From positions 1 to 19,853 of the forward strand of contig DYCH01000076.1 of assembly GCA_019418235.1 (NCBI GenBank): 19,853 nt of DNA, in the 5' to 3' direction. Shown piece after piece: positions 7,337-15,336 of the stretch. The position numbers and the translations under genes were made by a program. Position 1 is the first letter of the stretch. The number at the start of each line of letters is the position of its first letter. Source of the stretch: Sutterella sp. (GTDB lineage: Bacteria; Pseudomonadota; Gammaproteobacteria; Burkholderiales; Burkholderiaceae_F). Under the pieces are notes generated by a model. The model saw nothing but the letters and a program-made list of their open reading frames with translations. It was not told the DNA's origin and searched no databases.

Positions 7337-7365
7337 GTTACCGTCGTAAATTTTACCACGGTAAA
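7337..7365. promoter_or_regulatory. Double palindromic operator before the ATPase gene
   Basis: TTTACCACGGTAAA (7352-7365) is an inverted repeat with arms TTTACC/GGTAAA and a 2-nt centre, extending to TTTTACC/GGTAAAA. A second, less perfect copy, GTTACCGTCGTAAA (7337-7350), adjoins it one base away, so the whole also reads as a 13-bp inverted repeat with one mismatch (7338-7350 and 7352-7364). It ends only 15 nt before the ATPase start codon, where a bound protein would block transcription of that gene. Confidence 0.6.
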
Positions 7366-7419
7366 AATAATTACTGCATAATTAATCGTGCACACATTAG
7401 ATTTTCGTCCAACAAACTT

Positions 7420-7433
7420 AAACGTATACGTTT
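7420..7433. promoter_or_regulatory. Perfect 14-bp palindrome
   Basis: AAACGTATACGTTT is its own reverse complement. It lies in the middle of the divergent gap and is a plausible dimeric repressor site. The core GTATAC also occurs in the umuD/umuC gap (18597-18602). Confidence 0.45.
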
Positions 7434-7476
7434 TTTGATGGCATAAAACTCATTGATTTAAAAATAGTTTTTTTGA

Positions 7477-7513
7477 GTTGAGGTATTTGGATGATTTTTG
7501 TTGAGGTATTTGG
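7477..7513. repeat. Pair of 14-bp direct repeats
   Basis: GTTGAGGTATTTGG occurs at 7477-7490 and 7500-7513, a 23-nt period (about two helical turns). The period is not a multiple of three, so it is not a peptide repeat. Two copies on the same helix face suggest tandem protein binding sites upstream of yjdM, or a small duplication. Confidence 0.5.
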
Positions 7514-7701
7514 CCAAATTCTTACCACATTTTTGTATATCCCACATTGGAGAATTAAAACTTTCTCTTAACCTCTTCTACTCTCCTTTTTTAAACTTGT
7601 CGGAGACAATTAGTGATTGTTCGACTATTTCCAATACCTATTTATCTTCAATACGTTACAATAGCGTGCATTATTAATGCCCTTTTAAGGACACCAATAC
7701 A

Positions 7702-8043
7702 ATGACGACTCCTAATTGCCCGAAATGCAATTCCGAATACACGTACGAAGACAACGGCATGTTTGTTTGCCCTGAATGTGCTCACGAGTGGAACGCCGCT
7801 GATGAAGCTACCGGTGAAGCCTCTGACGAACTCATCGTCAAAGATGCCAACGGTACTCGCCTTGCCGATGGTGACTCTGTCACGATTATTAAGAGCCTCA
7901 AGGTCAAGGGTGCCTCTTCAATGCTCAAGATTGGCACAAAGGTTAAGAATATTCGTTTGGTCGATGGTGACCACAATATTGACTGCAAGATTGATGGCTT
8001 TGGCACCATGCAATTGAAGTCTGAGTTCGTTAAGAAGCTTTAA
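7702..8043 (+). CDS. yjdM: YjdM/PhnA-family zinc-ribbon protein
   Basis: A 113-aa protein of the family once named PhnA after its position near phosphonate genes in E. coli. The biochemical role is not settled. Visible: an N-terminal zinc ribbon with CPKC (residues 6-9) and CPEC (23-26), then the conserved C-terminal half with LADGDSVTIIKSLKVKG, GTKVKNIRLVDGDHNIDC and FGTMQLKSEFVKK. The length is normal. AAGGA lies about 11 nt before the ATG and a TACAAT at 7657-7662 is a likely -10. No phosphonate genes are in the window. A hairpin follows the stop. Confidence 0.9.
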   Translation: MTTPNCPKCNSEYTYEDNGMFVCPECAHEWNAADEATGEASDELIVKDANGTRLADGDSVTIIKSLKVKGASSMLKIGTKVKNIRLVDGDHNIDCKIDGFGTMQLKSEFVKKL

Positions 8044-8067
8044 TTAGACAAATTAACCGCATAAACG

Positions 8068-8101
8068 ACCGCTACCAATTTCTGAATTTTGGTGGCGGTT
8101 T
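8068..8101 (+). terminator. Probable terminator after yjdM
   Basis: ACCGCTACCAA (8068-8078) pairs with TTGGTGGCGGT (8089-8099) with one G-T wobble and a 10-nt loop. The T run is short (TTTC, then ATTT), so termination may be partial. Confidence 0.6.
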
Positions 8102-8118
8102 CATTTGAATTATCTCTC

Positions 8119-8859
8119 TTAATGGGCTTGATAGAGCTTTTGAACCGACTGTTCAAAGAATTCCATCATCGATGTTGCGTCCCCCGTTTCGTAAAACAGA
8201 CCCAACCTTTCATGAAATACTTCTGAATCACGATTTAAGATAGTAATCGGCCAATAACCGTGTTGCATCAGACAACCGTTCATCATCAAAGAAGCTGTTC
8301 TCTTATTCGCATCAAAGAAGAATTGATTGCGAGACATGAAAAGAAACAACCCAATCGCACGTTCTCTCGGATCTTCAATTTCTGTCTCAAGATACGCAAA
8401 ACCCTTCGAAGCAATGGCTTGTAATTTTTCTGCTTGTGGTGGACTGTATTCAACACCATCAATCGCAACAGTCATGTTACGAAGAACACCCCACTCTAAT
8501 GCATCTTCTTTTCCTACAAATTGGTGCAGTGCACAAGCTGATTCCAAATTAACAGAAAACTCCCCCATCTCCAATTGACGAACAAGTTCTTTAGCTCCAT
8601 CACCATAATTTTTCACTTGCATCAAGTCAAAAATACTCACACCACTAACGGATTGCCCTTTTAAAATAGTTTGTGTTTGAGGCAAAGTCGTAGGATTTTT
8701 TTCTAAAGTACTCATGCAGTTCCAAGTAATTGATGCAAGATTCTTTTTAAAAATCATCGTGGCTTTTTTGGAATCAGCAATATACGGAATATTGAAATCA
8801 AACGATCCCTTATTCCAATAAATCCCATTCAAAGCCTCTTTCATTTGTTGCATTGACAT
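8119..8859 (-). CDS. Fic-family protein with a degenerate catalytic motif
   Basis: A 246-aa Fic-domain protein. Fic enzymes transfer AMP or other phosphate-linked groups to proteins, using the motif HxFx(D/E)(G/A)N(G/K)R. Here the motif is QFFFDANKR (179-187): the DANKR part, shared with Doc, is intact, but the catalytic His is Gln179. The N-terminal half has ILKGQSVSGVSIFDLMQV, resembling a linker segment of Fic proteins, and no clear [S/T]xxxE(G/N) inhibitory helix. I chose ATG 8859 because GGGAAG lies just before it; a TTG at 8871 would add four residues. No antitoxin gene is adjacent. Either a non-AMPylating variant or an inactive homologue; some other Fic-like proteins lacking the His are known. 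Confidence 0.8.
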   Translation of the reverse strand: MSMQQMKEALNGIYWNKGSFDFNIPYIADSKKATMIFKKNLASITWNCMSTLEKNPTTLPQTQTILKGQSVSGVSIFDLMQVKNYGDGAKELVRQLEMGEFSVNLESACALHQFVGKEDALEWGVLRNMTVAIDGVEYSPPQAEKLQAIASKGFAYLETEIEDPRERAIGLFLFMSRNQFFFDANKRTASLMMNGCLMQHGYWPITILNRDSEVFHERLGLFYETGDATSMMEFFEQSVQKLYQAH

Positions 8860-8967
8860 AGTACTTCCCAAAACTAGACGAACTTATAGTAGCGTGTTTT
8901 TCTATAGCTTGCACTAAAAATATGCATCAAGCTAAGGAGAAATATTTCTAGTAGTTTTTACCTATAT

Positions 8968-8994
8968 TTGAGACTATCATAGTGAGCGTACAAT
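8968..8994 (+). promoter_or_regulatory. Probable pepT promoter
   Basis: TTGAGA (8968-8973) and TACAAT (8989-8994) are 15 nt apart, close to consensus though on the short side. Transcription would start near 9001, leaving a leader of about 67 nt. Further up, AGCTTG (8906-8911) and CAAGCT (8928-8933) form a small inverted repeat of unknown meaning. Confidence 0.4.
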
Positions 8995-9067
8995 CTACGT
9001 GTTTTTGCCTATATCGGCATTCATTAAACACCGTTTTTCTAATCATTTTTATCCACAGGAGATAACG

Positions 9068-10318
9068 ATGGAACAACAGCCTACCGTGTTAAAGCGCTTC
9101 ATGAATTACATCAAGTTTGACACGCAATCAAACTTAACGAGCGAAGAAACACCGTCTACCGCCAAGCAACTCAAGCTTGCCGAATTCTTGGTTGATGAAC
9201 TCAAGGGTTTGGGTATTGAAAACGCTCACATGAGCAAAGAAGGTGTTGTTTACGCCACGATTGAAGCGACGCCCGGCTACGAAGCTTGCCCTGCCATCGG
9301 CTTTATCGCTCACATGGATACGTCTCCTGACGCTAGCGACAGCGCTGATAAGAAACCGCAAATCATCAACTATCAAGGCGGTGATATTGTTCTTAACGCT
9401 GAACAAAATATTATTTTCTCTGCCAAGGAATTCCCCGAAATCGTGAAGTACGCCGGTCAAGACGTGGTCTTCACGGATGGTACGACCCTTTTGGGCGCTG
9501 ACGACAAAGCCGGTATCGCTGAAATCGTTGAAATGGCCGCTTGGGTTATGGCTCATCCGGAAGTTCCGCACGCCAAGCTTTGCTTAGGCTTTACGCCTGA
9601 CGAAGAAGTGGCCCGTGGCACGGAAAACTTTGACATTGAACACTTTGGCGCTCAATACGCTTACACCTTTGACGGTGATGAAGTGGGCGTTCTTGAAAGT
9701 GAAAACTTCAACGGTGGCACGGCTCACGTGACCATCCACGGTGTGGGTGTCCACCCGGGTTTGGCTAAGGGTAAGATGGTGAACTCCATCCGTTTGATGG
9801 CCAAATTCATCGATATGCTTCCCGCCGTTGTCTCTCCGGAATGCACGGAAGACCGTGAAGGCTTTATGCACCCCAACGCCATGAACGGTTCCTGCGTTAA
9901 GAGCTACGTGAAAATCATCGTTCGTGACCACGATCGTGTTCAATACGAATTAAAGAAGAAGTATCTCCAAAAGACCATTGAACGCTTCAACGAAATCTAC
10001 GGTGAAGGCCGTGCTGAATTGCGCTATGTTGACTCCTACGAAAACATGCGTCAATACATCGAAAAGGCTCCGAAGGTTTTGGATATCGTGCGCAACGCTT
10101 ATCGTGATTGCGGTATTGAACCGATTGAAAAGCCGATCCGCGGTGGTACGGACGGTGCTCGCCTTTCTGCTCGCGGTCTCCCCTGCCCGAACATCTTTAC
10201 GGGTGGTTCTAACTTCCATGGCGTCTACGAATTTATTCCTGTCGCCTCTATGGTCAAGGCTAGCGAAATCGCTGTTGCCTTGGCTAAGAAGTCCGCTACG
10301 ATCAAGACGCTTGGTTAA
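9068..10318 (+). CDS. pepT: Peptidase T (tripeptide aminopeptidase)
   Basis: A cytosolic zinc metallopeptidase of family M20 that removes N-terminal residues from tripeptides. The 416 aa are typical. Visible: the zinc-site residues H82 and D84 in IAHMDTSPD, D145 in LLGADDKAG, the E179-E180 pair in TPDEEVARG (catalytic Glu and zinc ligand), D202 in FDGDEVG, and H384 in GGSNFHGVYEF; also HPGLAKGKMVNS and RGGTDGARLS. I chose ATG 9068 because AGGAG lies 6 nt before it. An in-frame start at 8999 exists, but its extra 23 residues overlap the promoter region and lack a ribosome binding site. Single-gene unit with its own promoter and terminator. Codon use is more GC-biased than the flanking accessory genes, as expected of a well-expressed core gene. 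Confidence 0.95.
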   Translation: MEQQPTVLKRFMNYIKFDTQSNLTSEETPSTAKQLKLAEFLVDELKGLGIENAHMSKEGVVYATIEATPGYEACPAIGFIAHMDTSPDASDSADKKPQIINYQGGDIVLNAEQNIIFSAKEFPEIVKYAGQDVVFTDGTTLLGADDKAGIAEIVEMAAWVMAHPEVPHAKLCLGFTPDEEVARGTENFDIEHFGAQYAYTFDGDEVGVLESENFNGGTAHVTIHGVGVHPGLAKGKMVNSIRLMAKFIDMLPAVVSPECTEDREGFMHPNAMNGSCVKSYVKIIVRDHDRVQYELKKKYLQKTIERFNEIYGEGRAELRYVDSYENMRQYIEKAPKVLDIVRNAYRDCGIEPIEKPIRGGTDGARLSARGLPCPNIFTGGSNFHGVYEFIPVASMVKASEIAVALAKKSATIKTLG

Positions 10319-10342
10319 TCTTTAAACCAACGCCTAAAAATT

Positions 10343-10380
10343 AAGAGCTTGAAGGATTTTGGTCTTTCAAGCTCTTTTTT
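10343..10380. terminator. Bidirectional terminator between pepT and the helicase gene
   Basis: AAGAGCTTGAA (10343-10353) pairs perfectly with TTCAAGCTCTT (10366-10376), followed by TTTT on the plus strand; on the minus strand it is followed by TTAATTTTT. It can end both convergent genes. Confidence 0.8.
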
Positions 10381-10390
10381 GATCTATCTA

Positions 10391-12286
10391 TTATCGAATT
10401 TTGAGTTTTGATTTGAAGTATTCACGGGTCTCTTCATCTTCGCAATAGATGTAGCACCCCTTCATCCCTCGGGTCAACAAAGTTCGATACGTATTTTTAA
10501 TGATTTCATCGACTCGCTTAAGTGTCGCCTGCCGATCAGTTTTCAGTTGCGTCTTCCACCCCTTAAGACTTTGATCTGTACCGGCTCGAGCGTTCCCATC
10601 TGTGAGAACTCGGTCATCACGAACAATGAGATCGGGCCCAATAATGACGCCAATGTAATCAAATTCCAAACCTTGGCAAGTGTGAATGCAGCCGATTTCA
10701 TCCACCTTAGACTCAATTGCCCATAAGGAACCGTAAGACGAAAGATTCCACTTCTTTTGGTAAGCGCCGTCATCGAGCACAATATCGTATTCGTCTTTCT
10801 TTTTACTTACCCAATTCCAACAATAACCGGCCACGACACGAGCTGATTTCGCTTCTGCCTCACGGGCTTTAATGGCGTCGTGCATTGCTTGTGCAGTATC
10901 AAAGATTCGAACGTCAAGTCCCAATTCATCATGTGAGTGATTATTCTTGGAAATATCCAAAACATCATCAACCCAGTCCACATAGGCTTGACTGCCATTG
11001 CAACGGAACTGAGAAACGAGATCACAGAAAGTAATATTGGCAGAACACGCTTTAGCATGCTTTTTGATTTCATCTTCCGTACCAATATCTTTCATTGTTA
11101 CGCGTTGGTTTTCGTCGATGAAAAATACTGACACTCTTGATGAACGAATAATCTCAAGGATTTGATTTTCACCATCGACACCATAAAGACCACTTTTTTC
11201 ATTTAAACGGTGAGCTTCATCGGCAAGCAAAACATCATAGAAATCTTTAGGACTATCAACAAAGGCCCCGGACCCTTGGAATAAATGACGAATGGCAGAC
11301 GCGCGATAATTTCCACCCTTCATGCGTTGTTGATACACGGCGCGAGGCGCTGCATTTTTACTGACATAAGCGCACATAATCTGATCGCCCGTCAAACGCG
11401 AGAGTAAATTCACCGCAATCACGCTTTTCCCAGTTCCGGGACCACCACGGACAATAATGACTTCTTTAGAGGCTGACTTAGATTTCTCTTTATCTTTTAA
11501 AACGCTTTTCACCTTTGCATAAATCGTTTCATAGGCAACTTTTTGTTCATCGATTAGGACAAACTCTCTTTTTCCATCCAGAATATTTCTAACAACATCA
11601 GCCAAAGGTTTTGATGGTCGCATCCGACCATTTTCCAAAACTTCAAAAAGTTTTCCTCGATCACCGGTTTTAATATGCTTTTTAATAAACTGCCCCAACT
11701 TCATTAATTCGGGCAATCCTTTAAGGAAAACAGGAGCTTTGTTTAAATAGACTTTATAACGTTCATCGCAAACCGCTGGGTGATTATCGGTGTGATGATT
11801 ATGCAAATAAGCGCATGGTTGAAGGTCTATCGATTGGTTATAAACGTTTTCATTAAAGTTCTTTATTAATTCAACGTACGACCATGCTTGATAAGAGGGA
11901 TGCGGGCCTTTTGTGGGGCCTCGATGTCCACCACGAACGGCCAATAAAAGTCCGTCTTCTTCTGCCACTTCAGATGTTGACCACTGCTTAAGTTCAACAA
12001 CAATCAGAGATGGGTGATGGTTTTCATCGTAACCGGAAATGAGAAAATCAATGCGTTTTGATGTTTGGGGAACGCCGTATTCAAGAGCTACTCCACAATC
12101 CTTTGGGATTCGGGAACGTCTTAAAACTTTATCCATGGCATTGAGTGAATTCTCCCATGATCGTCGTTCACTGGGAGAAACGCCATGTCCATAATGCTTA
12201 TGGAATTGCTTTTCAAGATCATCAACAAGTTCTGTATCAAGAATGCTGTCGCAAAAACCACCGACTGTTGTCTGATAAATAATCAT
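10391..12286 (-). CDS. Nuclease-helicase fusion, DUF2075-type
   Basis: A 631-aa protein with two parts. The N-terminal 150 residues carry a PD-(D/E)XK-like core: D80 (KRIDFLISGY) and E98-x-K100 (LIVVELKQW), typical of restriction-type nucleases. The rest is a superfamily 1-like DUF2075 ATPase: Walker A GGPGTGKS (281-288, K287), Walker B LLADEAHR (D356, E357), then FIDENQRV, a SQFRCNGSQAY segment, IHTCQGLEFDYIGVI and LTRGMKGCYIYC. I chose ATG 12286 because GGGAG lies 6 nt before it; a GTG at 12319 would add 11 residues. Genes of this architecture are common in defence islands, and some nuclease-helicase single proteins act against phage, so anti-phage defence is a reasonable inference. It has no partner gene here, and its AT-rich composition differs from the flanking pepT. 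Confidence 0.85.
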   Translation of the reverse strand: MIIYQTTVGGFCDSILDTELVDDLEKQFHKHYGHGVSPSERRSWENSLNAMDKVLRRSRIPKDCGVALEYGVPQTSKRIDFLISGYDENHHPSLIVVELKQWSTSEVAEEDGLLLAVRGGHRGPTKGPHPSYQAWSYVELIKNFNENVYNQSIDLQPCAYLHNHHTDNHPAVCDERYKVYLNKAPVFLKGLPELMKLGQFIKKHIKTGDRGKLFEVLENGRMRPSKPLADVVRNILDGKREFVLIDEQKVAYETIYAKVKSVLKDKEKSKSASKEVIIVRGGPGTGKSVIAVNLLSRLTGDQIMCAYVSKNAAPRAVYQQRMKGGNYRASAIRHLFQGSGAFVDSPKDFYDVLLADEAHRLNEKSGLYGVDGENQILEIIRSSRVSVFFIDENQRVTMKDIGTEDEIKKHAKACSANITFCDLVSQFRCNGSQAYVDWVDDVLDISKNNHSHDELGLDVRIFDTAQAMHDAIKAREAEAKSARVVAGYCWNWVSKKKDEYDIVLDDGAYQKKWNLSSYGSLWAIESKVDEIGCIHTCQGLEFDYIGVIIGPDLIVRDDRVLTDGNARAGTDQSLKGWKTQLKTDRQATLKRVDEIIKNTYRTLLTRGMKGCYIYCEDEETREYFKSKLKIR

Positions 12287-12422
12287 TTTGGTCTCCCGAT
12301 TCTCATTTGATTCTAACACCCTAAAGAAACGATTCGAACAGTGTTTTCCCCTTGTTTTTTCGCTAATTTTTAACCATTACCAGTCACAACTACGCAACAC
12401 TACCCACAAAGTTCAAAAAAAT

Positions 12423-12445
12423 CTGAACCCAAAATTCTCGTTCAG
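12423..12445. promoter_or_regulatory. Inverted repeat upstream of putP
   Basis: CTGAAC (12423-12428) and GTTCAG (12440-12445) are separated by 11 nt, and a further GTTCA lies just upstream. This could be an operator for putP or for the divergent helicase gene. The remainder of 12287-12489 shows no clear promoter consensus. Confidence 0.3.
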
Positions 12446-12489
12446 TCATAATTGGAGTTTTCCCTTAAAAACAAAGAAGAAAGCTTTCG

Positions 12490-13974
12490 ATGACAAACTT
12501 TAATCCCACCGCCATCACTTTCTGCGGTTACCTTCTTGTGATGCTGGGCATTGGTTTAATGGCCTGGCGATACACAAAGAATTTTAACGACTACATCCTC
12601 GGTGGTCGTCGTTTCGGCAGTCTTGTGACCGCCTTAAGTGTCGGCGCAAGCGACATGAGCGGTTGGCTTTTGATGGGGTTACCAGGAGCGGTTTTCTTAC
12701 ACGGGATTTCTGAAAGCTGGCTTGCTATCGGTTTGATTATCGGTACGTACTTTAACTGGCGTTGGGTAGCAGCTCGTTTGCGCCTTTATACGGAACGCTG
12801 CCACAACGCTCTTACTCTTCCTGATTACTTAACCAAGCGCTTTGAAGACCATAATCGAGTCTTGAGCATTTGCTTTTCGTTATTGATTCTTTTCTTTTTC
12901 ACGATTTATGCCGCAAGCGGCATGGTCGCGGGCGCCCGTCTTTTTGAAAACACCTTCCAAATGGACTATGAAACAGCCCTTTGGTTGGGCGCATTTGCCA
13001 CGATTTCCTACGTGTTTATCGGTGGCTTTTTAGCGGTGAGTTGGACAGACACGATTCAAGCGGCCTTGATGTGCTTGGCTTTGATTGTGACGCCTTTTGC
13101 GGTTTGTATCGATTTGGGTGGATTGGACGTCGCCCTTAACCAAGTCAAAGCCATTGATGCCAATATGTTGTCACTCACAACCGGTCAAACCGTCATTGGT
13201 GTATTGAGCCTTTTGGCATGGGGCCTAGGCTACTTTGGTCAACCTCATATTTTGGTTCGTTTTATGGCAGCAAAGTCTTTAGACGTCTTACCTAACGCCC
13301 GTCGAGTTTCCATCCTTTGGATGGTCTTTTGCTTGGGCGGCGCTGTCTGCGTGGGCTTTTTCGGTTCTGCCTTTTTTGCGCAACACACCTCTGTCGCCGG
13401 AGCCGTCGTTGAAAACCCGGAACGCGTTTTCATCGTTTTGGCGCAAGTGCTTTTCAATCCGTGGATTGGTGGCCTTTTGATGTCTGCTATTTTGTCAGCA
13501 GTGATGAGTACGCTCTCTTGCCAATTGTTGGTTTGCTCTTCCACTTTAACGGAAGACCTCTATCGTGCTTTTATCCGTCCGAACGCTAAGGGTTGGGAAT
13601 TAGTGTGTTTTGGTCGAGCTATGGTGTTAACGGTTGCCATGGTTGCCATTTATATTGCTCAAGATCCCTCAAGCAAAGTCTTAAGTCTAGTGAGCTACGC
13701 ATGGGCTGGTTTCGGTGCTTCTTTAGGCCCAGTCGTTTTAATGAGTTTGTGGTTTAAGGGCATGACTCGAAATGGCGCTTTAGCTGGCATGATCACGGGT
13801 GGTTTGACGGTGGTTGTTTGGCACCACTTCGCTTTCTTTGGTTTATATGAAATTTTGCCGGGCTTTCTCTTTGGCGCGATTGCCATTTATCTTGTGAGCC
13901 ACTTCGGATCTAAACCCTCAGAGACGATGATGAATACCTTTGATGAGGTCACACTCAAAGTCAAACAGCTTTAA
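12490..13974 (+). CDS. putP: Sodium/proline symporter
   Basis: An inner-membrane Na+/proline symporter of the solute:sodium symporter family. The 494 aa are the usual PutP length, with about 13 predicted helices. Highly conserved PutP stretches are visible: DYILGGRRFGSLVTALSVGA near residues 35-55 followed by SDMSGWLLMGLPGA (the Na+-site region), ESWLAIGLIIGTYFNW, LPDYLTKRFED, and later LGYFGQPHILVRFMA and SAILSAVMSTLSCQLLV. A weak AAGAAG serves as ribosome binding site. No putA is nearby. It is followed by a terminator shared with the convergent symporter gene. Confidence 0.92.
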   Translation: MTNFNPTAITFCGYLLVMLGIGLMAWRYTKNFNDYILGGRRFGSLVTALSVGASDMSGWLLMGLPGAVFLHGISESWLAIGLIIGTYFNWRWVAARLRLYTERCHNALTLPDYLTKRFEDHNRVLSICFSLLILFFFTIYAASGMVAGARLFENTFQMDYETALWLGAFATISYVFIGGFLAVSWTDTIQAALMCLALIVTPFAVCIDLGGLDVALNQVKAIDANMLSLTTGQTVIGVLSLLAWGLGYFGQPHILVRFMAAKSLDVLPNARRVSILWMVFCLGGAVCVGFFGSAFFAQHTSVAGAVVENPERVFIVLAQVLFNPWIGGLLMSAILSAVMSTLSCQLLVCSSTLTEDLYRAFIRPNAKGWELVCFGRAMVLTVAMVAIYIAQDPSSKVLSLVSYAWAGFGASLGPVVLMSLWFKGMTRNGALAGMITGGLTVVVWHHFAFFGLYEILPGFLFGAIAIYLVSHFGSKPSETMMNTFDEVTLKVKQL

Positions 13975-13980
13975 ACAGTT

Positions 13981-14017
13981 AATCGCCCGTTGCCCCAAAA
14001 AGCTTCGGGCGATTTTC
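13981..14017. terminator. Terminator between putP and the convergent symporter gene
   Basis: AATCGCCCG (13981-13989) pairs perfectly with CGGGCGATT (14006-14014), followed by TTC. The stem is strong and the T run short. It lies between two convergent genes and may serve both. Confidence 0.65.
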
Positions 14018-14031
14018 ATTGGTGTTAACAA

Positions 14032-15336
14032 TTAATTTTGTTTGCCTTGTCTCATGGCGATGATGGAAATACCAATCGACAAAACAATGGCGACATAACT
14101 CACCGTTGTCACTTGAGCCACTTCAGAAACCAAACCTAAAGCGCCACCCACAACAACTGCGACTACGGCCCAATGGGCATCTTGTGCTTTGCCACTGACC
14201 ATTGCCACAAAAACAGGCGCGACAACCCCGCAAACATAGATGTTATTGGCCATCAAAAGTAGTCCTAAGATTCCTCTATCGCCACAAGACAAAATGAAAC
14301 CCAAGGCGCCAATGATTACGATACAAAGGCGTGAAAAACCAATGGTGGGACGACGGAATAAGTCGTTACTTAAAACCGTTGCCGCGGTGATTAAACACGA
14401 GTCGGCAGAGGACAAAATGGCACTCATCAAAGCTAAGAGCAAAAGCGTTTGACCCCAAAGAGGCAACATCTCAACGAGTTCCATTAAGACCTTATCGGAA
14501 GCAACACCCGTGGGCAATGCGCTTTGTGCAGCTAAACCGATGATGACAATTAAAGCGGTCATTAAGAAAAGACCGACAACCGCAATCCAGCCCGACTGTA
14601 CGGCGACTTTTTCATTTTTCGCACTCATAAAGCGGGAAAATAACATGGGGCAGACCACGTAACTTCCACCTAAAAGAAGCAAGAAGTACGTAACTTTTGA
14701 GAGACCAAAAGATTCATTGGTGAATTCAAAGGCGGTTGTTTGAAGAGCAACGCTTACATCACTTCTTACATAAAAAAGTAAGAGCAAAAGCCCAACGATC
14801 ATCACAATCAATTGCAGCACATCGCTTTTCATCACGGACGTCTGACCGCCCAAAAGCGTATAGGCCACAATAAAGAGCGAGCCGGCGATTAAAGCGTTTT
14901 GTGTGCCCCATCCCGTTAAGAGATCAATCACCTGACTCATCGCGACAAATTGAGCGGCAAGAATCGCAATCCACGCAATAAAGATCGTGAGTGTAATGGC
15001 TTTATGAGCGGGTGTTCCCAAGTCACGCTTGACCATCTCGGGCATCGTGAGGGCTTCCCCCTTTCTCACTTTTTTGGCTAAAAAATGCGTCAGAACCGCC
15101 AACCCGATAGCGCCCGACCCCAACCACCAGAAAGCGGGCATCCCAACTTGATAGGCTAAGCCACACATCCCAATGGTGGCTGACCCTCCAACGCAAGAAG
15201 CGATAAGGGAGAAGCTCACCTGAGTGCGAGACGATTGTTGGCTATTGATGAAAAAGCCCGAAGCGGTTTTAACTTCTCGTGCATCCCAAAAGGCAAGAAG
15301 TAGGAAAAGCGCGACGTAGAGCAAAAAGGCGGTCAT
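14032..15336 (-). CDS. Sodium:solute symporter coupled to bioDA
   Basis: A 434-aa member of the solute:sodium symporter family, with 12-13 predicted membrane segments and only short loops. Conserved features: the N-terminal SQQSSRTQVSFSLIASCVGG, equivalent to the family's substrate/sodium site, the GLAYQVGMPAFWW segment, and SAILSSADSCLITAATVLSND, the helix that holds Na+-coordinating serines in the family. The start ATG overlaps the bioDA stop (ATGA), so it is co-transcribed and probably co-translated with biotin synthesis genes. The substrate cannot be read from sequence; biotin, a biotin precursor or an unrelated organic acid are possible. It is clearly different from the convergent PutP. 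Confidence 0.8.
   Translation of the reverse strand: MTAFLLYVALFLLLAFWDAREVKTASGFFINSQQSSRTQVSFSLIASCVGGSATIGMCGLAYQVGMPAFWWLGSGAIGLAVLTHFLAKKVRKGEALTMPEMVKRDLGTPAHKAITLTIFIAWIAILAAQFVAMSQVIDLLTGWGTQNALIAGSLFIVAYTLLGGQTSVMKSDVLQLIVMIVGLLLLLFYVRSDVSVALQTTAFEFTNESFGLSKVTYFLLLLGGSYVVCPMLFSRFMSAKNEKVAVQSGWIAVVGLFLMTALIVIIGLAAQSALPTGVASDKVLMELVEMLPLWGQTLLLLALMSAILSSADSCLITAATVLSNDLFRRPTIGFSRLCIVIIGALGFILSCGDRGILGLLLMANNIYVCGVVAPVFVAMVSGKAQDAHWAVVAVVVGGALGLVSEVAQVTTVSYVAIVLSIGISIIAMRQGKQN

Larger units (their letters stand above)
7323..7701. other. Noncoding region rich in palindromes and repeats
   Basis: These 379 nt between the divergent ATPase and yjdM genes hold no convincing gene. They are AT-rich and contain, in order, the double operator at 7337-7365, a perfect 14-bp palindrome at 7420-7433, a pair of 14-bp direct repeats at 7477-7513, and the yjdM promoter region. 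A 26-codon frame at 7491-7571 has a GAGG in front but no other support. Confidence 0.6.

Noticed and set aside
7491..7571. 26-codon plus-strand frame with GAGG before its ATG
   Set aside because: The GAGG is part of the 14-bp direct repeat and the peptide is unremarkable; not enough support to call a gene.
8999..9067. Longer N-terminus for peptidase T
   Set aside because: The extra 23 codons lie in the leader; AGGAG is placed for the ATG at 9068, where homology begins.
12287..12319. GTG start adding 11 residues to the nuclease-helicase
   Set aside because: GGGAG is well spaced for ATG 12286, and the extra residues are not supported.
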